From NCBI GenBank assembly GCA_046330955.1, contig JAXLRT010000013.1:83189-147188 (forward strand): DNA of 64,000 nt, given 5' to 3'. Each line of letters opens with the position of its first letter. Within the stretch, counting starts at the first letter, position 1. The notes under the pieces are model-generated. The model made no database searches, was not told the origin of the DNA, and saw only the letters and a program-made list of their open reading frames with translations. The translations under genes were made by a program, and so were the position numbers. Below are positions 1-10,484 of this stretch, one piece after another. Origin of the DNA: JADJPO01 sp046330955 (lineage in GTDB: Bacteria; Actinomycetota; Actinomycetes; Actinomycetales; Kineosporiaceae).

Positions 1-1937
1 CCGCCGGGGACATCGAGTGCGAGGTGGTGGTCAACTGCGCCGGCATGTGGGCCCGGCAGCTGGGTGAGGCCAACGGCATCGCGTTGCCGCTGCAGGCCGC
101 CGAGCACTACTACCTGATCACCGAGGACATCGACGGCGTCCACCCCGGGCTACCGGTGCTCGAGGACCCCTCGACCTACGGCTACATCCGCGAGGAGACC
201 GGCGGCCTGATGGTCGGCCTGTTCGAGGGCGTGGCGGCCCCCTGGTCGGTTCCCCGTGTGCCGCACGACTTCTCGTTCGGTCAGATCACGCCCGACTGGG
301 ACCGGATGGGTCCCTACGTCGAGGCTGCGATGAGCCGGGTACCCGCCACCCTGGACGCCGGGATCCGCACCTTCTTCTGCGGCCCGGAATCGTTCACCCC
401 CGACCTGTCACCGCTGTTCGGCGAGGTTCCGGAGGTCGCGAACTATTACGTGGCAGCGGGTTTGAACTCCATCGGCATCCTCACCGGCGGCGGGATCGGC
501 CGGGCCATGGCGCACTGGGTGATCGCCGGCGAGCCGGACATCGACATCACCGCGATGGACGTCGCCCGGCTGCAGCCGTTCCAGACCACGCCGTCCTACC
601 GGCGCGACCGCACGGCCGAGAGTCTCGGCCTGGTCTACGCCTGCCACTACCCCCACCGCGACAAGGCCACCGCCCGCGGCGCCAAGCGCTCGCCGGTGCA
701 CGATCGGCTGGCCGCTGCCGGGGCGTCCTTCCGCGACGTCTCGGGATGGGAGGGGGCCGACTGGTACGACCCGGACGCCGCGGCGTCCGGCACCGCGCCG
801 GACGCCGGACCGCTGACGTTCGGCCGGCCGGCCTGGTTCGAGCACTGGGCCGCCGAACACCGCGCGGTGCGTGAGGGCGTCGGCCTGATGGACATGAGCT
901 TCATGGCGAAGTTCCTGGTGCAGGGACGCGACGCCGGGGCCGTCCTGGATCACCTGTCCGCCGGCCATGTCGACGTGGCGCTCACCGATCTGCCGGCCGG
1001 GCAGGGGCGGGTGACCTACACCCAGTGGCTGGACGACGCGGGTCACCTGCAGGCCGATCTGACCGTGACCAAGCTCGACGAGGAACGATTCTGGGTGGTC
1101 GCCTCGGACACCGCCCACCGACACGTCGAGACGATGCTGTGCCGCGCGCTGGGCTTCGGACGGTTCGCCGACGCCCACGCCACCGTCACCGACGTGACCT
1201 CGGGCTGGGCGCAGCTGAACGTGCAGGGGCCGCGATCGCGCGAGCTGCTGGCGAGCCTGACCACGGCCGACCTGTCGCACGACGCCTTTGCCTTCCGCGC
1301 AGCGGGTTTCGTCGACCTCGGCTACGCCCGGGTGCTGTGCCTGCGGATCACCTATCTCGGTGAGTTGGGCTACGAGCTGTACATCCCCTCCGAGCATGCT
1401 GTCGAGGTGTACGACCGGATCGTCTCGGCGGGAACGGGTCTCGGATTGCGCCACACCGGGTTGAAGGCACTGTCGAGCCTGCGCCTGGAGAAGGCCTACC
1501 GCGACTACGGTCACGACATCGACAACACCGACACGGTGTTCGAGGCCGGGCTGGGTTTCGCCGTCGCGCTCACCCGGCCGGACGGCACCGCACGCGACTT
1601 CGTGGGCAGTGCGGCAGTGGAGGCACAGCAGGCGAACGGCGTCCCGTCGTCCCGGCTGGTGCAGGTGCTGCTGCGCGACCCCGAGCCGCTGATGTACCAC
1701 GCAGAGGTGGTGCTGCGGAACGGGATCGAGGTCGGCTACGTGCGCGCGGCGTCCTACGGCCACACCCTGGGTGGGGCGGTCGGGCTGGCGATGGTCACCG
1801 CCCCGGACGGCGCCCCGGTCACCGCCGACTGGCTGGCCGAGGGCACCTGGCACGTCGACGTCGCCGGTCGGTGCTACCCGGCGACGATCTCGCTGCGCCC
1901 GCTGTACGACCCGAGTTCGGCCCGGGTGCGCAGCTGA
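1..1937 (+). CDS. FAD-dependent oxidoreductase with C-terminal GcvT domain (dimethylglycine/sarcosine dehydrogenase-like), 5' end missing
   Basis: The reading frame is open from the first complete codon (base 3), so the gene begins outside the window. The visible 645 or so residues contain the end of a DAO-type flavoprotein domain (VVVNCAGMWARQLG, then a GLNSIGILTGGGIGRAMAHW stretch that would contact FAD). From about residue 255 there is an aminomethyltransferase/GcvT folate-binding domain (LNVQGPRSRELL, YLGELGYELYIPSEHA, SLRLEKAYRDYGHDID). This order is that of dimethylglycine and sarcosine dehydrogenases, which oxidise N-methyl groups and pass the one-carbon unit to tetrahydrofolate. The substrate is not readable from the sequence. 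No downstream gene in the same orientation appears to be part of its pathway. Confidence 0.88.
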   Translation, partial: AGDIECEVVVNCAGMWARQLGEANGIALPLQAAEHYYLITEDIDGVHPGLPVLEDPSTYGYIREETGGLMVGLFEGVAAPWSVPRVPHDFSFGQITPDWDRMGPYVEAAMSRVPATLDAGIRTFFCGPESFTPDLSPLFGEVPEVANYYVAAGLNSIGILTGGGIGRAMAHWVIAGEPDIDITAMDVARLQPFQTTPSYRRDRTAESLGLVYACHYPHRDKATARGAKRSPVHDRLAAAGASFRDVSGWEGADWYDPDAAASGTAPDAGPLTFGRPAWFEHWAAEHRAVREGVGLMDMSFMAKFLVQGRDAGAVLDHLSAGHVDVALTDLPAGQGRVTYTQWLDDAGHLQADLTVTKLDEERFWVVASDTAHRHVETMLCRALGFGRFADAHATVTDVTSGWAQLNVQGPRSRELLASLTTADLSHDAFAFRAAGFVDLGYARVLCLRITYLGELGYELYIPSEHAVEVYDRIVSAGTGLGLRHTGLKALSSLRLEKAYRDYGHDIDNTDTVFEAGLGFAVALTRPDGTARDFVGSAAVEAQQANGVPSSRLVQVLLRDPEPLMYHAEVVLRNGIEVGYVRAASYGHTLGGAVGLAMVTAPDGAPVTADWLAEGTWHVDVAGRCYPATISLRPLYDPSSARVRS

Positions 1938-1954
1938 CCGGGTGCCGCGCCGGG

Positions 1955-2650
1955 TCAGTCGGGCGCGGGGAACAGCTCGGGCGATGCGACCCGTTGGCGT
2001 GGCAGGTGGGCGGCGACCAGGCCGGCGCCGACCGTGACCGTCGCCGCGCCGCGAGGAGGGGCGACGGCGCGACGCCGCAGCACGATCAGCTGCGCTGTCG
2101 CGGTGTTGGCCAGACAGAAGTAGACCGGGAACAGCAACAACGCCGGGCCCGCCCGGCCCACGGCGAGGATCGTGAGCAGTCCGGTGAGGCCGGCCAGGGC
2201 ATAGGTCGCCGCCGTCTCGGAATGGGGATCTGCCCAGATCTTGGGCACGATGGCCACCAGCCCGGCGCCGTCCGCGAGCGCGGCACACGTCGATGCCGCC
2301 GCCGGATCGTCCAGGCCGATCCAACCGAGAACCCCTAGGCCCGCCACGGTCAGCAGCACCGCGTTGCCCGCGGTGATCCCGCCGACGCCGTGCGGCACCG
2401 CCAACACGAACACCGCCAGGGTCGCGCACGCCTGCCCGACCAAGGCCACCAACCCCCACCGGCCGCCGTCCGCGGCATGAGAGGCCGCCGCGAGCACGGC
2501 GATCACCGCCCACACCAGCCAGCTGCCCCGGTGGGGCGTGGTGACGCCCCGACGGACATCGCGCAGGTAACAGCCGGTGCCGATCAGGCTGATCCCGGCC
2601 CCGAGCGCCGCGGCGACCACGGGTGCCGCGGGCGCGAGATCGTCAAACAT
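1955..2650 (-). CDS. Small multi-pass membrane protein of unknown function
   Basis: The 231-residue product starts at ATG (MFDDLAPAAPVV). It has about seven hydrophobic segments separated by short loops, with a conserved-looking GCYLRDVRRGVTTPHRGSW region after the first helix and a KIWADPHSETAATYALAG stretch between later helices. The repeat-like pattern recalls small PQ-loop/SWEET-like proteins, but I cannot assign a substrate. The open frame extends upstream of this ATG, yet that extension is Arg/Pro-rich and has no membrane character, so the internal ATG is preferred. It is convergent with the oxidoreductase, 17 bases from its stop. Confidence 0.65.
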   Translation of the reverse strand: MFDDLAPAAPVVAAALGAGISLIGTGCYLRDVRRGVTTPHRGSWLVWAVIAVLAAASHAADGGRWGLVALVGQACATLAVFVLAVPHGVGGITAGNAVLLTVAGLGVLGWIGLDDPAAASTCAALADGAGLVAIVPKIWADPHSETAATYALAGLTGLLTILAVGRAGPALLLFPVYFCLANTATAQLIVLRRRAVAPPRGAATVTVGAGLVAAHLPRQRVASPELFPAPD

Positions 2651-2886
2651 GACTCGCGGCCCCACGCGTCGAGCTGTCCAGCACGTGTGTACTCCCCCGG
2701 TGTCGAAGGCCGCCTCGATGACGAGGTAGACCTCGGCAGGTGAGCGCGGCTGCTGAACAAGCCGAACCGTCATTCGATCACGACCACGGTCCCGCGCGAG
2801 ATCGGGCGAAGGGGCCAACGCCCCGGCGACACCCGGCCGATCCTCGCCGGCTGGACCACCGGGCGACACTGCAGCATGATCAGCGC

Positions 2887-3795
2887 GTGCACCCCATCGA
2901 GGATGAGGCCCGTGCCAGCGCCATCGCCTGGCTTCGCGCGGTCACCCACGATGGCGCGATCGAGGTGAGCCGAGACCAGCTGACCGAGTTCACCTTTCAG
3001 GGACATCGGCTGCCCTTGATCGACCGCGGCCGGGGAATTCGCAAGCCTCAGGGGTGGCACGCCGCCCTGTCGATCACCACCGCGGTCCCGAAGTCCGGCC
3101 GCGTGCGGCCTTATGAGGACGACGAAGGCCCGGATGGATTGCATCGGTACAAGCTGCGTCGCGACAGCCGAGGCAGCGCGGAGAACCGCGCCCTGGATGC
3201 CGCCCATCACGACCAGGTTCCGTTGATCTGGTTCTATGGCGTCGCCCCAGCGCTGTTCCAGGCGATCTTCCCGGTCTACTTGATCGCCAAGGAGCCCGAA
3301 CTGGACCAGTTCGTGCTCGCTCTCACCGAGGGGCAGCGCCACGCCGGAAGCCCCGGGAGCGCTGTGGAAGCCGGCCTGCGGCGATATCTGATCGGCCAGA
3401 CCCGGCAGCGCCTGCATCAGCCACTCTTCGCCAGCCGGGTGATGATCGCCTACGAAACCCATTGCGCTGTGTGCAAACTCGCCCAACGACCCTTGCTGGA
3501 CGCCGCCCACATCATCCCGGACTCTCTCCCTGGGGGCGACCCGGTACTGGCCAACGGGTTGGCCCTGTGCAAGATCCATCACGCCGCCTACGACGCGGAC
3601 GTGCTGGGCATCCGACCCGATTGCGTGGTCGAGATCAGCGATCGGTTACTGCGCCAGCAGGACGGCCCGATGCTGCGTCACGGCCTGCAGGAACACCATG
3701 GCCGCCGCTTGATGTTCCTGCCCCGCCGGATCGCCGAGCGCCCGGACCCGGCGAGGCTCGAGCAGCGCTACACGCAGTTCCGCGAGGCGTCCTAG
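2887..3795 (+). CDS. HNH endonuclease, probable phosphorothioate-DNA-dependent (type IV-like) restriction enzyme
   Basis: The protein is about 302 residues from the GTG at 2887; an upstream GTG at 2740 would add 49 residues that look non-coding. The N-terminal half contains LPLIDRGRGIRKPQGW and a PYEDDEGPDGLHRYKLR stretch. The C-terminal half is an HNH nuclease: a CAVC pair, LLDAAHIIPDS, then NGLALCKIHHAAYD, and a closing DGPMLRHGLQEHHG motif. This layout matches the family of HNH enzymes annotated as binding phosphorothioate-modified DNA through an N-terminal sulfur-binding domain. That function is inferred from family resemblance recalled from memory. No dnd or ssp modification genes lie nearby, as expected for an enzyme that attacks foreign modified DNA. 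Confidence 0.8.
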   Translation: MHPIEDEARASAIAWLRAVTHDGAIEVSRDQLTEFTFQGHRLPLIDRGRGIRKPQGWHAALSITTAVPKSGRVRPYEDDEGPDGLHRYKLRRDSRGSAENRALDAAHHDQVPLIWFYGVAPALFQAIFPVYLIAKEPELDQFVLALTEGQRHAGSPGSAVEAGLRRYLIGQTRQRLHQPLFASRVMIAYETHCAVCKLAQRPLLDAAHIIPDSLPGGDPVLANGLALCKIHHAAYDADVLGIRPDCVVEISDRLLRQQDGPMLRHGLQEHHGRRLMFLPRRIAERPDPARLEQRYTQFREAS

Positions 3796-3927
3796 GCGGC
3801 ACCGGTCGACCCGCCCACCCGTCCCCATCACTGCTCCGGTCGAGTGAGGACGACCCGTGTCGTTGCAGATCGGCATTGACCCATCCGAGGGATGTGTCGA
3901 CGGTTGCCGCATTCCTGAGGGGGCCTC

Positions 3928-6024
3928 GTGGTCGAGCACGAATCGGTTGCGCCGCGATCCGGCGCGTACCGACCGCCGCTCATCCTGCGGCCGGTGGTCG
4001 GTGCCGCCGGCCGGCTGCGCACCAGCATCCGCCTGGTGGTGCTGGTGCTGGTCCTGCTGATTCCCGGCGTCGGGGCGACCGCCGCCTACTCGAGCGTCAT
4101 GGGCGGTCAGGTCGCCTTCACGACCAAGGAACGCGCCGGGGTCGAGGTCCTGCGCCCGGCTCTCCTCGCGATGGCCGACGCGGCCTCCGGCGAGGCCGGC
4201 GTCGACCTCGCCCCCCTGCAGACCGCTGTCGCGGCCCACCCCGACCTGGTGCCGGCGGCCAAGCTCGCCGACGTCCGGACGGCGGCCGCCGCGGCGAGCA
4301 CCCCTGCCGGACGCCAGGCATTGGTCACCGCCCTGGTCGCTCTGGTGACCGAGGTCGGCAACACCTCGAACCTGATCCTCGACCCCGACCTGGACTCCTT
4401 CTACGTGATGGACGCCCTGGTGGTGCAGACCCCGAAGGTGCTGCAAGCCCTGGCGGACGCCGCCGCGCCGGCCGAGGACGCCGGCAGCGACAACCGGATC
4501 GCCGCCCAGGCGGTACGCGCCGGAACCCTCTCTGCCGGTGGCGGTTCGCTGATCAGCGATGTCGAGACGGCGCTGGCCCACACCGTCGACACCCAGCTGC
4601 CCTCGCGCGCGGCCGCGACCACACAACTCGGCAAGACGGCCACCGACGCGGCTCAGCAGATCACCGCCAATCTCTCCCGCGGGGTGATCGCGCCCGCGAC
4701 CGTGGCCCAGGCGGCCCGGGCAGCGATCGGTCCGGCCTGCGATGCTCTCGCGGGGCTCCTCGACGCCCGGGCCTCCTCGCTGTCGACCAAGCGCGCCCTC
4801 ACCCTCTCGCTCACGGTGACCGGGCTGGTCGTCGCGGCCTGGTTCGCGGGCGGCGTGTGGTGGCGGACGACGTCCGATGTCGGCGCCGCGTTGCGGGCCG
4901 TCACCGCGATCGCGGACGGCGACCGCACCGACCATCCGCTGCCGAGCGGGCGTGACGAGCTCGGCGATCTGGGCCGATCGGTGGCGATCACCCGGATCCG
5001 ACTGGCCGATCAGGCCACCGAGCTCGCGGCGTCCCAGGCGGCACGCGAAGAGGAGCTGCGACTGCGCCTGGAGTCGCAGGCCGCCGCCGAACGCGAGGTG
5101 CGCGATCGCGCACAGACGATCATCGACCAGACCGCGGACGGCGTCGGGCAGGAACTGCAGTCGGTGATCGAACAGGTGGCCGCCGTCCGGGGTGCGGCCG
5201 AGACCATCGACGGCCGCGTGGGTGCGACCGACGAGGTGACCCGTCACGTGGTGGAGCGGGCGGCCGAGGCACGCCAGATCGTGGGTTCGCTCGGACAGTC
5301 GCTCGGAGAGGTCACCCGCATGGCCGAGGTGATCGCCGGCGTGGCCGAACAGACCAGGCTGCTGGCCCTGAACGCCACCATCGAGGCAGCCCGGGCCGGT
5401 ACCGCGGGCCGCGGGTTCACCGTGGTGGCCAACGAGGTGAAGGCCCTGGCGGACACCACCGGCCGCTCGACGGTCGAGATCACGGCGACGGTCAGCCGGT
5501 TGCGCGACCAGGCCGAGGAGATGGTGCGATCGATCGGCCAGATCGGCGACGGCATCAGCAGCGTGGACGAGGCGACGGCTGTGCTGTCCAGCGTGGCCGC
5601 CGAGCAGCACACCGTGGTGGACCGGCTCGACGCCAGCATCGCCGAGGCGATCACCCGGGTCGAGTCGATGATGAGCCTGACCGAGAAGCTCGAGCGCCGC
5701 CAGCGACGTCGGGTGCCGATCACCGGTCCGCTGACCGTGATCCGCAACGGCCAGAGCCATGCCGCCCGCCTGGTCAATGTCGGCGAGGGCGGTGTGCGCT
5801 GCATGGTGGACCGCGCGGTCGGTCTGCGACAGGACGATCAGGTGATGGTGCACCTGGAGCTCGGCAGCGAGTTCTTCGAGACGTCAGCGCGGGTTGCCAA
5901 CCTGGCGACCGTCGGGTCGACGGGCCAGGTCGAGGTCGGCTTGGCCTTCGGCCCGATCCCGGCTGCCGTGACCCACCAGATCGAGCAGATCCTCAGCCGC
6001 TACGCGTCGCCGTCCCGCGCCTGA
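3928..6024 (+). CDS. Methyl-accepting chemotaxis protein with C-terminal PilZ domain
   Basis: The GTG start has a GAGGGGG ribosome-binding site a few bases upstream. The 698-residue product has a first membrane helix at about residues 35-58, an extracytoplasmic all-alpha sensory region (SNLILDPDLDSFYVMDALV), a second helix at about 290-312 and a HAMP domain. The cytoplasmic signalling hairpin follows, with the tip EQTRLLALNATIEAARAG at about 474-491. From about residue 590 there is a PilZ-like domain opening with RRQRRRVPITG. The usual second PilZ motif (D/N-x-S-x-x-G) reads NVGEGG, with Gly in place of Ser. The protein should couple a periplasmic signal, and perhaps c-di-GMP, to CheA. No che genes are in the window. 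Confidence 0.9.
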   Translation: MVEHESVAPRSGAYRPPLILRPVVGAAGRLRTSIRLVVLVLVLLIPGVGATAAYSSVMGGQVAFTTKERAGVEVLRPALLAMADAASGEAGVDLAPLQTAVAAHPDLVPAAKLADVRTAAAAASTPAGRQALVTALVALVTEVGNTSNLILDPDLDSFYVMDALVVQTPKVLQALADAAAPAEDAGSDNRIAAQAVRAGTLSAGGGSLISDVETALAHTVDTQLPSRAAATTQLGKTATDAAQQITANLSRGVIAPATVAQAARAAIGPACDALAGLLDARASSLSTKRALTLSLTVTGLVVAAWFAGGVWWRTTSDVGAALRAVTAIADGDRTDHPLPSGRDELGDLGRSVAITRIRLADQATELAASQAAREEELRLRLESQAAAEREVRDRAQTIIDQTADGVGQELQSVIEQVAAVRGAAETIDGRVGATDEVTRHVVERAAEARQIVGSLGQSLGEVTRMAEVIAGVAEQTRLLALNATIEAARAGTAGRGFTVVANEVKALADTTGRSTVEITATVSRLRDQAEEMVRSIGQIGDGISSVDEATAVLSSVAAEQHTVVDRLDASIAEAITRVESMMSLTEKLERRQRRRVPITGPLTVIRNGQSHAARLVNVGEGGVRCMVDRAVGLRQDDQVMVHLELGSEFFETSARVANLATVGSTGQVEVGLAFGPIPAAVTHQIEQILSRYASPSRA

Positions 6025-6118
6025 ACCCACCCCGATCACCGCCAACCGGCTGAGCTAGCCTGACGTGGGCCGAGCGCCAGCCGCCGGTCGTGCGATCGGT
6101 GGCAGTCGAGGGGGCGCG

Positions 6119-6601
6119 GTGGATCTGGAGCGAGCGCTCGGGCTGCTCGACCGGGTGGCAGCAGGCCGCGTGGCCACGTTGCGCGTCCCGACCGCGGTCT
6201 GCGACGACCCACGCACCGGCACCGGGTTCCGGCAGGTGGCCTGGCTCCTGTTCGCCGAGTTCGTGATCGGGGCGGGCGCGCTGGGCGAGGCGATCGCCCG
6301 ATCCCGCTCCGGCGAACAGCTCTCGGGCGTGGTGTGGTGGCGGCTGCTGGCCATCTTCGCCATCACCACCACGTTGTTCTACTTCGTCTGGCGAGCGCGG
6401 CGGGGCTACTGGTGGGCCTACTCCCGGTTGCGCCTGTTCAGCCTGGTGTTCCCCATCGTGGCGATCGTCAGCTCGCTGATCCCGGGCCTCTACCCCACCT
6501 GGATGGTCGAGGAGCAGGTGCTGTTCAGCGTCGTCCTGCTCGTGGTCCGCGGGCTGCTGTCGCGGCCGTATCTGCGCGAGGCCTACACCCGTCCCAGCTG
6601 A
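6119..6601 (+). CDS. Small integral membrane protein of unknown function
   Basis: The GTG at 6119 is chosen because a GAGGGGG site precedes it at good spacing; the frame upstream is not protein-like. The 160-residue product starts MDLERALGLLDRVAAG and has four hydrophobic segments (around VAWLLFAEFVIGAGALG, LLAIFAITTTLFYFVW, LVFPIVAIVSSLIPGLYP and LFSVVLLVVRGLLS). An arginine-rich loop (RARRGYWWAYSRLRLF) separates the second and third. No family is recognised. It lies 94 bases after the chemoreceptor in the same orientation and could be co-transcribed with it. Confidence 0.6.
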   Translation: MDLERALGLLDRVAAGRVATLRVPTAVCDDPRTGTGFRQVAWLLFAEFVIGAGALGEAIARSRSGEQLSGVVWWRLLAIFAITTTLFYFVWRARRGYWWAYSRLRLFSLVFPIVAIVSSLIPGLYPTWMVEEQVLFSVVLLVVRGLLSRPYLREAYTRPS

Positions 6602-6721
6602 ACCGTCCCCGCCAGTTCAGTCCCATCAGAAGGACCACTCGGACGCTCCGACGAGACCCTCGGCGTACTCCTCGAGGGAACCCCACATGCCCATGGCGCA
6701 GGACGATACGCCGACGCGACG

Positions 6722-6756
6722 AAGGGCGGCCTCCCCGAGCTGGGGAGACCGCCCTT
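6722..6756 (-). terminator. Hairpin terminator downstream of groEL
   Basis: A 15-bp stem (aagggcggcctcccc paired with ggggagaccgccctt, one mismatch) closes a five-base loop, 30 bases beyond the groEL stop. There is no long U tract on either strand, which is common for high-GC actinobacterial terminators. It may serve the convergent membrane-protein gene as well. Confidence 0.7.
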
Positions 6757-6786
6757 CGTTGACGTGCGGGTCTTCCGATCAGTCGA

Positions 6787-8415
<1,629 letters not shown>

Positions 8416-8559
8416 CGGGTGGTTGATCCCTCTCCGCTACCGGGGTGGGTGGGCTGGCCGGACGGTGCCCGCGACGGACGGGGCGGAACCCAGCGGTCCT
8501 GTCCCGCCGTCTTCCGACCCTCACCGAACTCGACCCGGGGCGCTGATGCCCCTTCAGTT

Positions 8560-8586
8560 CTGTCACTCTCACGAGGAGAGTGCTAG
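8560..8586 (-). promoter_or_regulatory. Second CIRCE-like operator (HrcA box)
   Basis: Read on the minus strand this is ctagcactc, nine bases, then gagtgacag. Against the consensus TTAGCACTC-N9-GAGTGCTAA the first arm matches 8 of 9 and the second 6 of 9. It lies about 145-170 bases upstream of the groEL start, eight bases from the first box. Confidence 0.7.
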
Positions 8587-8594
8587 TCACATGA

Positions 8595-8621
8595 TTAGCA
8601 CTCGACCCCCGAGAGTGCAAA
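8595..8621 (-). promoter_or_regulatory. CIRCE operator (HrcA box) of groEL
   Basis: On the plus strand the arms are ttagcactc (8595-8603) and gagtgcaaa (8613-8621) separated by nine bases. This matches CIRCE at 17 of 18 arm positions. It is the binding site of the heat-shock repressor HrcA. Its centre is 88 bases from the divergent DNA polymerase start, so that gene could also be affected. Confidence 0.9.
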
Positions 8622-8695
8622 CCCTGAGGCCCCGAGAGGGCGGTTGTCGGTCAGTTGTCGGGGGGCTTGTCGGTGGGGCGAGGCAGGATCAGGGC

Positions 8696-10402
8696 ATGGC
8701 CGACCTCCACCCGCCCCGTGTGGTGGTCGAACGCGCCGCGAATCCGCCCCATCGGCACGCCCCGTGGGTGCTCCACCCGGTGGACGACACGGGCCGGCCA
8801 CTCGGCCCGCCGATCGAGGCCGCGGACGGCGCCGGGCTGGCCATCGCGATCGACCGGCTGGAACGTGCCTGGTCACCACGCTGGGTATGGCCCGCCACGG
8901 CCGCGATCTACCCCGCGGTGGTGGCGGCCGGCGTCCGGGTGGGCCGGTGCCACGACCTGGCCCACACCGAACTCCTGCTGCTCGCCCACGAGGGCCGATG
9001 GGGTGAGCTGGACGACGCCTGGCACGTCCTGGCCCTCGCCCACGGCGCCGAGCCGGAGTCACAGCCCACCCTGCTGGACGGCCTCGAGGAACCGCCACCC
9101 CACGACGCCGCCCCCCACGGCGCCTCGGCGCTCGACCGGCACCGCGACCAGCTCACCCGGGTGGCCTCGGCCCGCGAACGCCACGGAGGCTTCGCGCTGC
9201 TCACCGCGGCCGAGTCGGCCGGGGCACTGGCCGCTGTCGAGATGGGCATCGCCGGGCTGCCCTGGGACGGCGCGGCCCACGACGCGATCCTCACCGAGCT
9301 GCTCGGCCCACGCCCGGCAGCCGGCCGTCCCGCCCTGCTGCAGGCGCTGGCCGTCGAGCTCGCGAGTGCCCTGGACGACGACCGGGTCAACCCCGACTCC
9401 CCCGCCGACCTGCTGCGGTCTCTGCGTCGCGCCGGCCTGGCGGTGAACTCGACCCGACGGCACGAACTCGCCCGGCACGACCACCCCGTCGTCCCGCTGG
9501 TGCGCCGGTACAAGGAGCTGGCCCGGCTCTGGACGGCCAACGGCTGGGCCTGGCACGACGCCTGGGTGCGCGAGGGCCGGTTCCACCCCGAGTACGTTCC
9601 GGCGGGTGTGGTGTCGGGGCGATGGGCGACCCGCGGGGGCGGCGCGCTGCAGATCCCCAAGGCGGTCCGCGCAGCGGTGCGGGCGCCGTCCGGGCGGGCA
9701 CTGATCGTCGCGGACGCCGGTCAGCTCGAGCCTCGCGTGCTGGCGGCGCTGTCCGGTGACACGGGCATGATCGCGGCCACCCGCGCCGGGGACCTGTATG
9801 CCGAACTGGCCGCCCAGGCGCTGGGCCGACCCGAGGCTCGGTCCGAGGCGAAGATCGCCCTGCTCTCGGCGATGTACGGCGGCGGCACCGGCTCACCCGC
9901 GCTGGCCGCACTGCGCCGCCGGTTCGGCCGAGCGCTGGCGGTGCTCGAGGACGCCGCGCGCCGAGGCGAGGACGGCGGCAGCGTGACCTCGGTGCTCGGC
10001 CGGGTCTGCCCACCCGCGCCGTCCAGCTGGCTGGACGGCCTCGGTGAGACCGCCGCCGGTGCCCGCACCCGGGCTCGGGGCCGGTTCACCCGCAACTTCG
10101 TGGTGCAGGCCTCCGCCGCGGACTGGGCGGCGGTACTGATCGCCGGGCTCCGCCGCCGCCTGGCCGAACTCGACCCCACCCCGGACGACGCCGGCTCTGG
10201 CTCGGACGACGCCTGGCCGGCACAGCTGGTCTTCTTCCAGCACGACGAGGTGATCGTGGAATGCCGGGCGGCTCAGGCCGAGGCCGTCGTACACGCGGTC
10301 CGCGAGGCCGGCGAGGAGGCCACCCGCCTGGTTCTCGGCCGGACCGGGGTCACCATCCCGCTGGACGCCGCCGTGGTCGACACCTATGCCGACAAGGGCT
10401 GA
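8696..10402 (+). CDS. Stand-alone family A DNA polymerase (bifunctional 3'-5' exonuclease/DNA polymerase type)
   Basis: The ATG at 8696 (MADLHPPRVVVER) is chosen over longer open frame because the upstream part runs antisense through the groEL operator region. The 568-residue protein lacks a 5'-nuclease domain. Its C-terminal half has the polymerase motifs: FHPEYVPAGVVSGRWAT, motif A as VADAGQLEPRVLAAL, motif B as SEAKIALLSAMYGGG and motif C as QHDEVIVE. The N-terminal half corresponds to the exonuclease-like domain of PolA-related proteins. Its catalytic acidic residues are not obvious, so exonuclease activity is uncertain. Such small PolA paralogues are common in actinobacteria and are probably repair enzymes. 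Confidence 0.88.
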   Translation: MADLHPPRVVVERAANPPHRHAPWVLHPVDDTGRPLGPPIEAADGAGLAIAIDRLERAWSPRWVWPATAAIYPAVVAAGVRVGRCHDLAHTELLLLAHEGRWGELDDAWHVLALAHGAEPESQPTLLDGLEEPPPHDAAPHGASALDRHRDQLTRVASARERHGGFALLTAAESAGALAAVEMGIAGLPWDGAAHDAILTELLGPRPAAGRPALLQALAVELASALDDDRVNPDSPADLLRSLRRAGLAVNSTRRHELARHDHPVVPLVRRYKELARLWTANGWAWHDAWVREGRFHPEYVPAGVVSGRWATRGGGALQIPKAVRAAVRAPSGRALIVADAGQLEPRVLAALSGDTGMIAATRAGDLYAELAAQALGRPEARSEAKIALLSAMYGGGTGSPALAALRRRFGRALAVLEDAARRGEDGGSVTSVLGRVCPPAPSSWLDGLGETAAGARTRARGRFTRNFVVQASAADWAAVLIAGLRRRLAELDPTPDDAGSGSDDAWPAQLVFFQHDEVIVECRAAQAEAVVHAVREAGEEATRLVLGRTGVTIPLDAAVVDTYADKG

Positions 10403-10484
10403 GACCACGCCGCCAGCGAGCCGAAGATCGTCATGAGTTGGTCGATTCGCACCTCTTGAGATCGTACAACTGTTCGATTATAGT

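Noticed and set aside
408..2513. Long minus-strand frame opposite the dehydrogenase-like gene
   Set aside because: It is an antisense shadow: Arg/Gly-rich, no domain, and the plus strand encodes a well-conserved enzyme there. The same holds for 3646-5853 minus, 7240-8586 plus and 15351-16526 plus.
2740..2886. 49-codon N-terminal extension of the HNH endonuclease from an upstream GTG
   Set aside because: The extension is Arg/His/Pro-rich and unlike the rest of the protein; the family normally begins close to the GTG at 2887.
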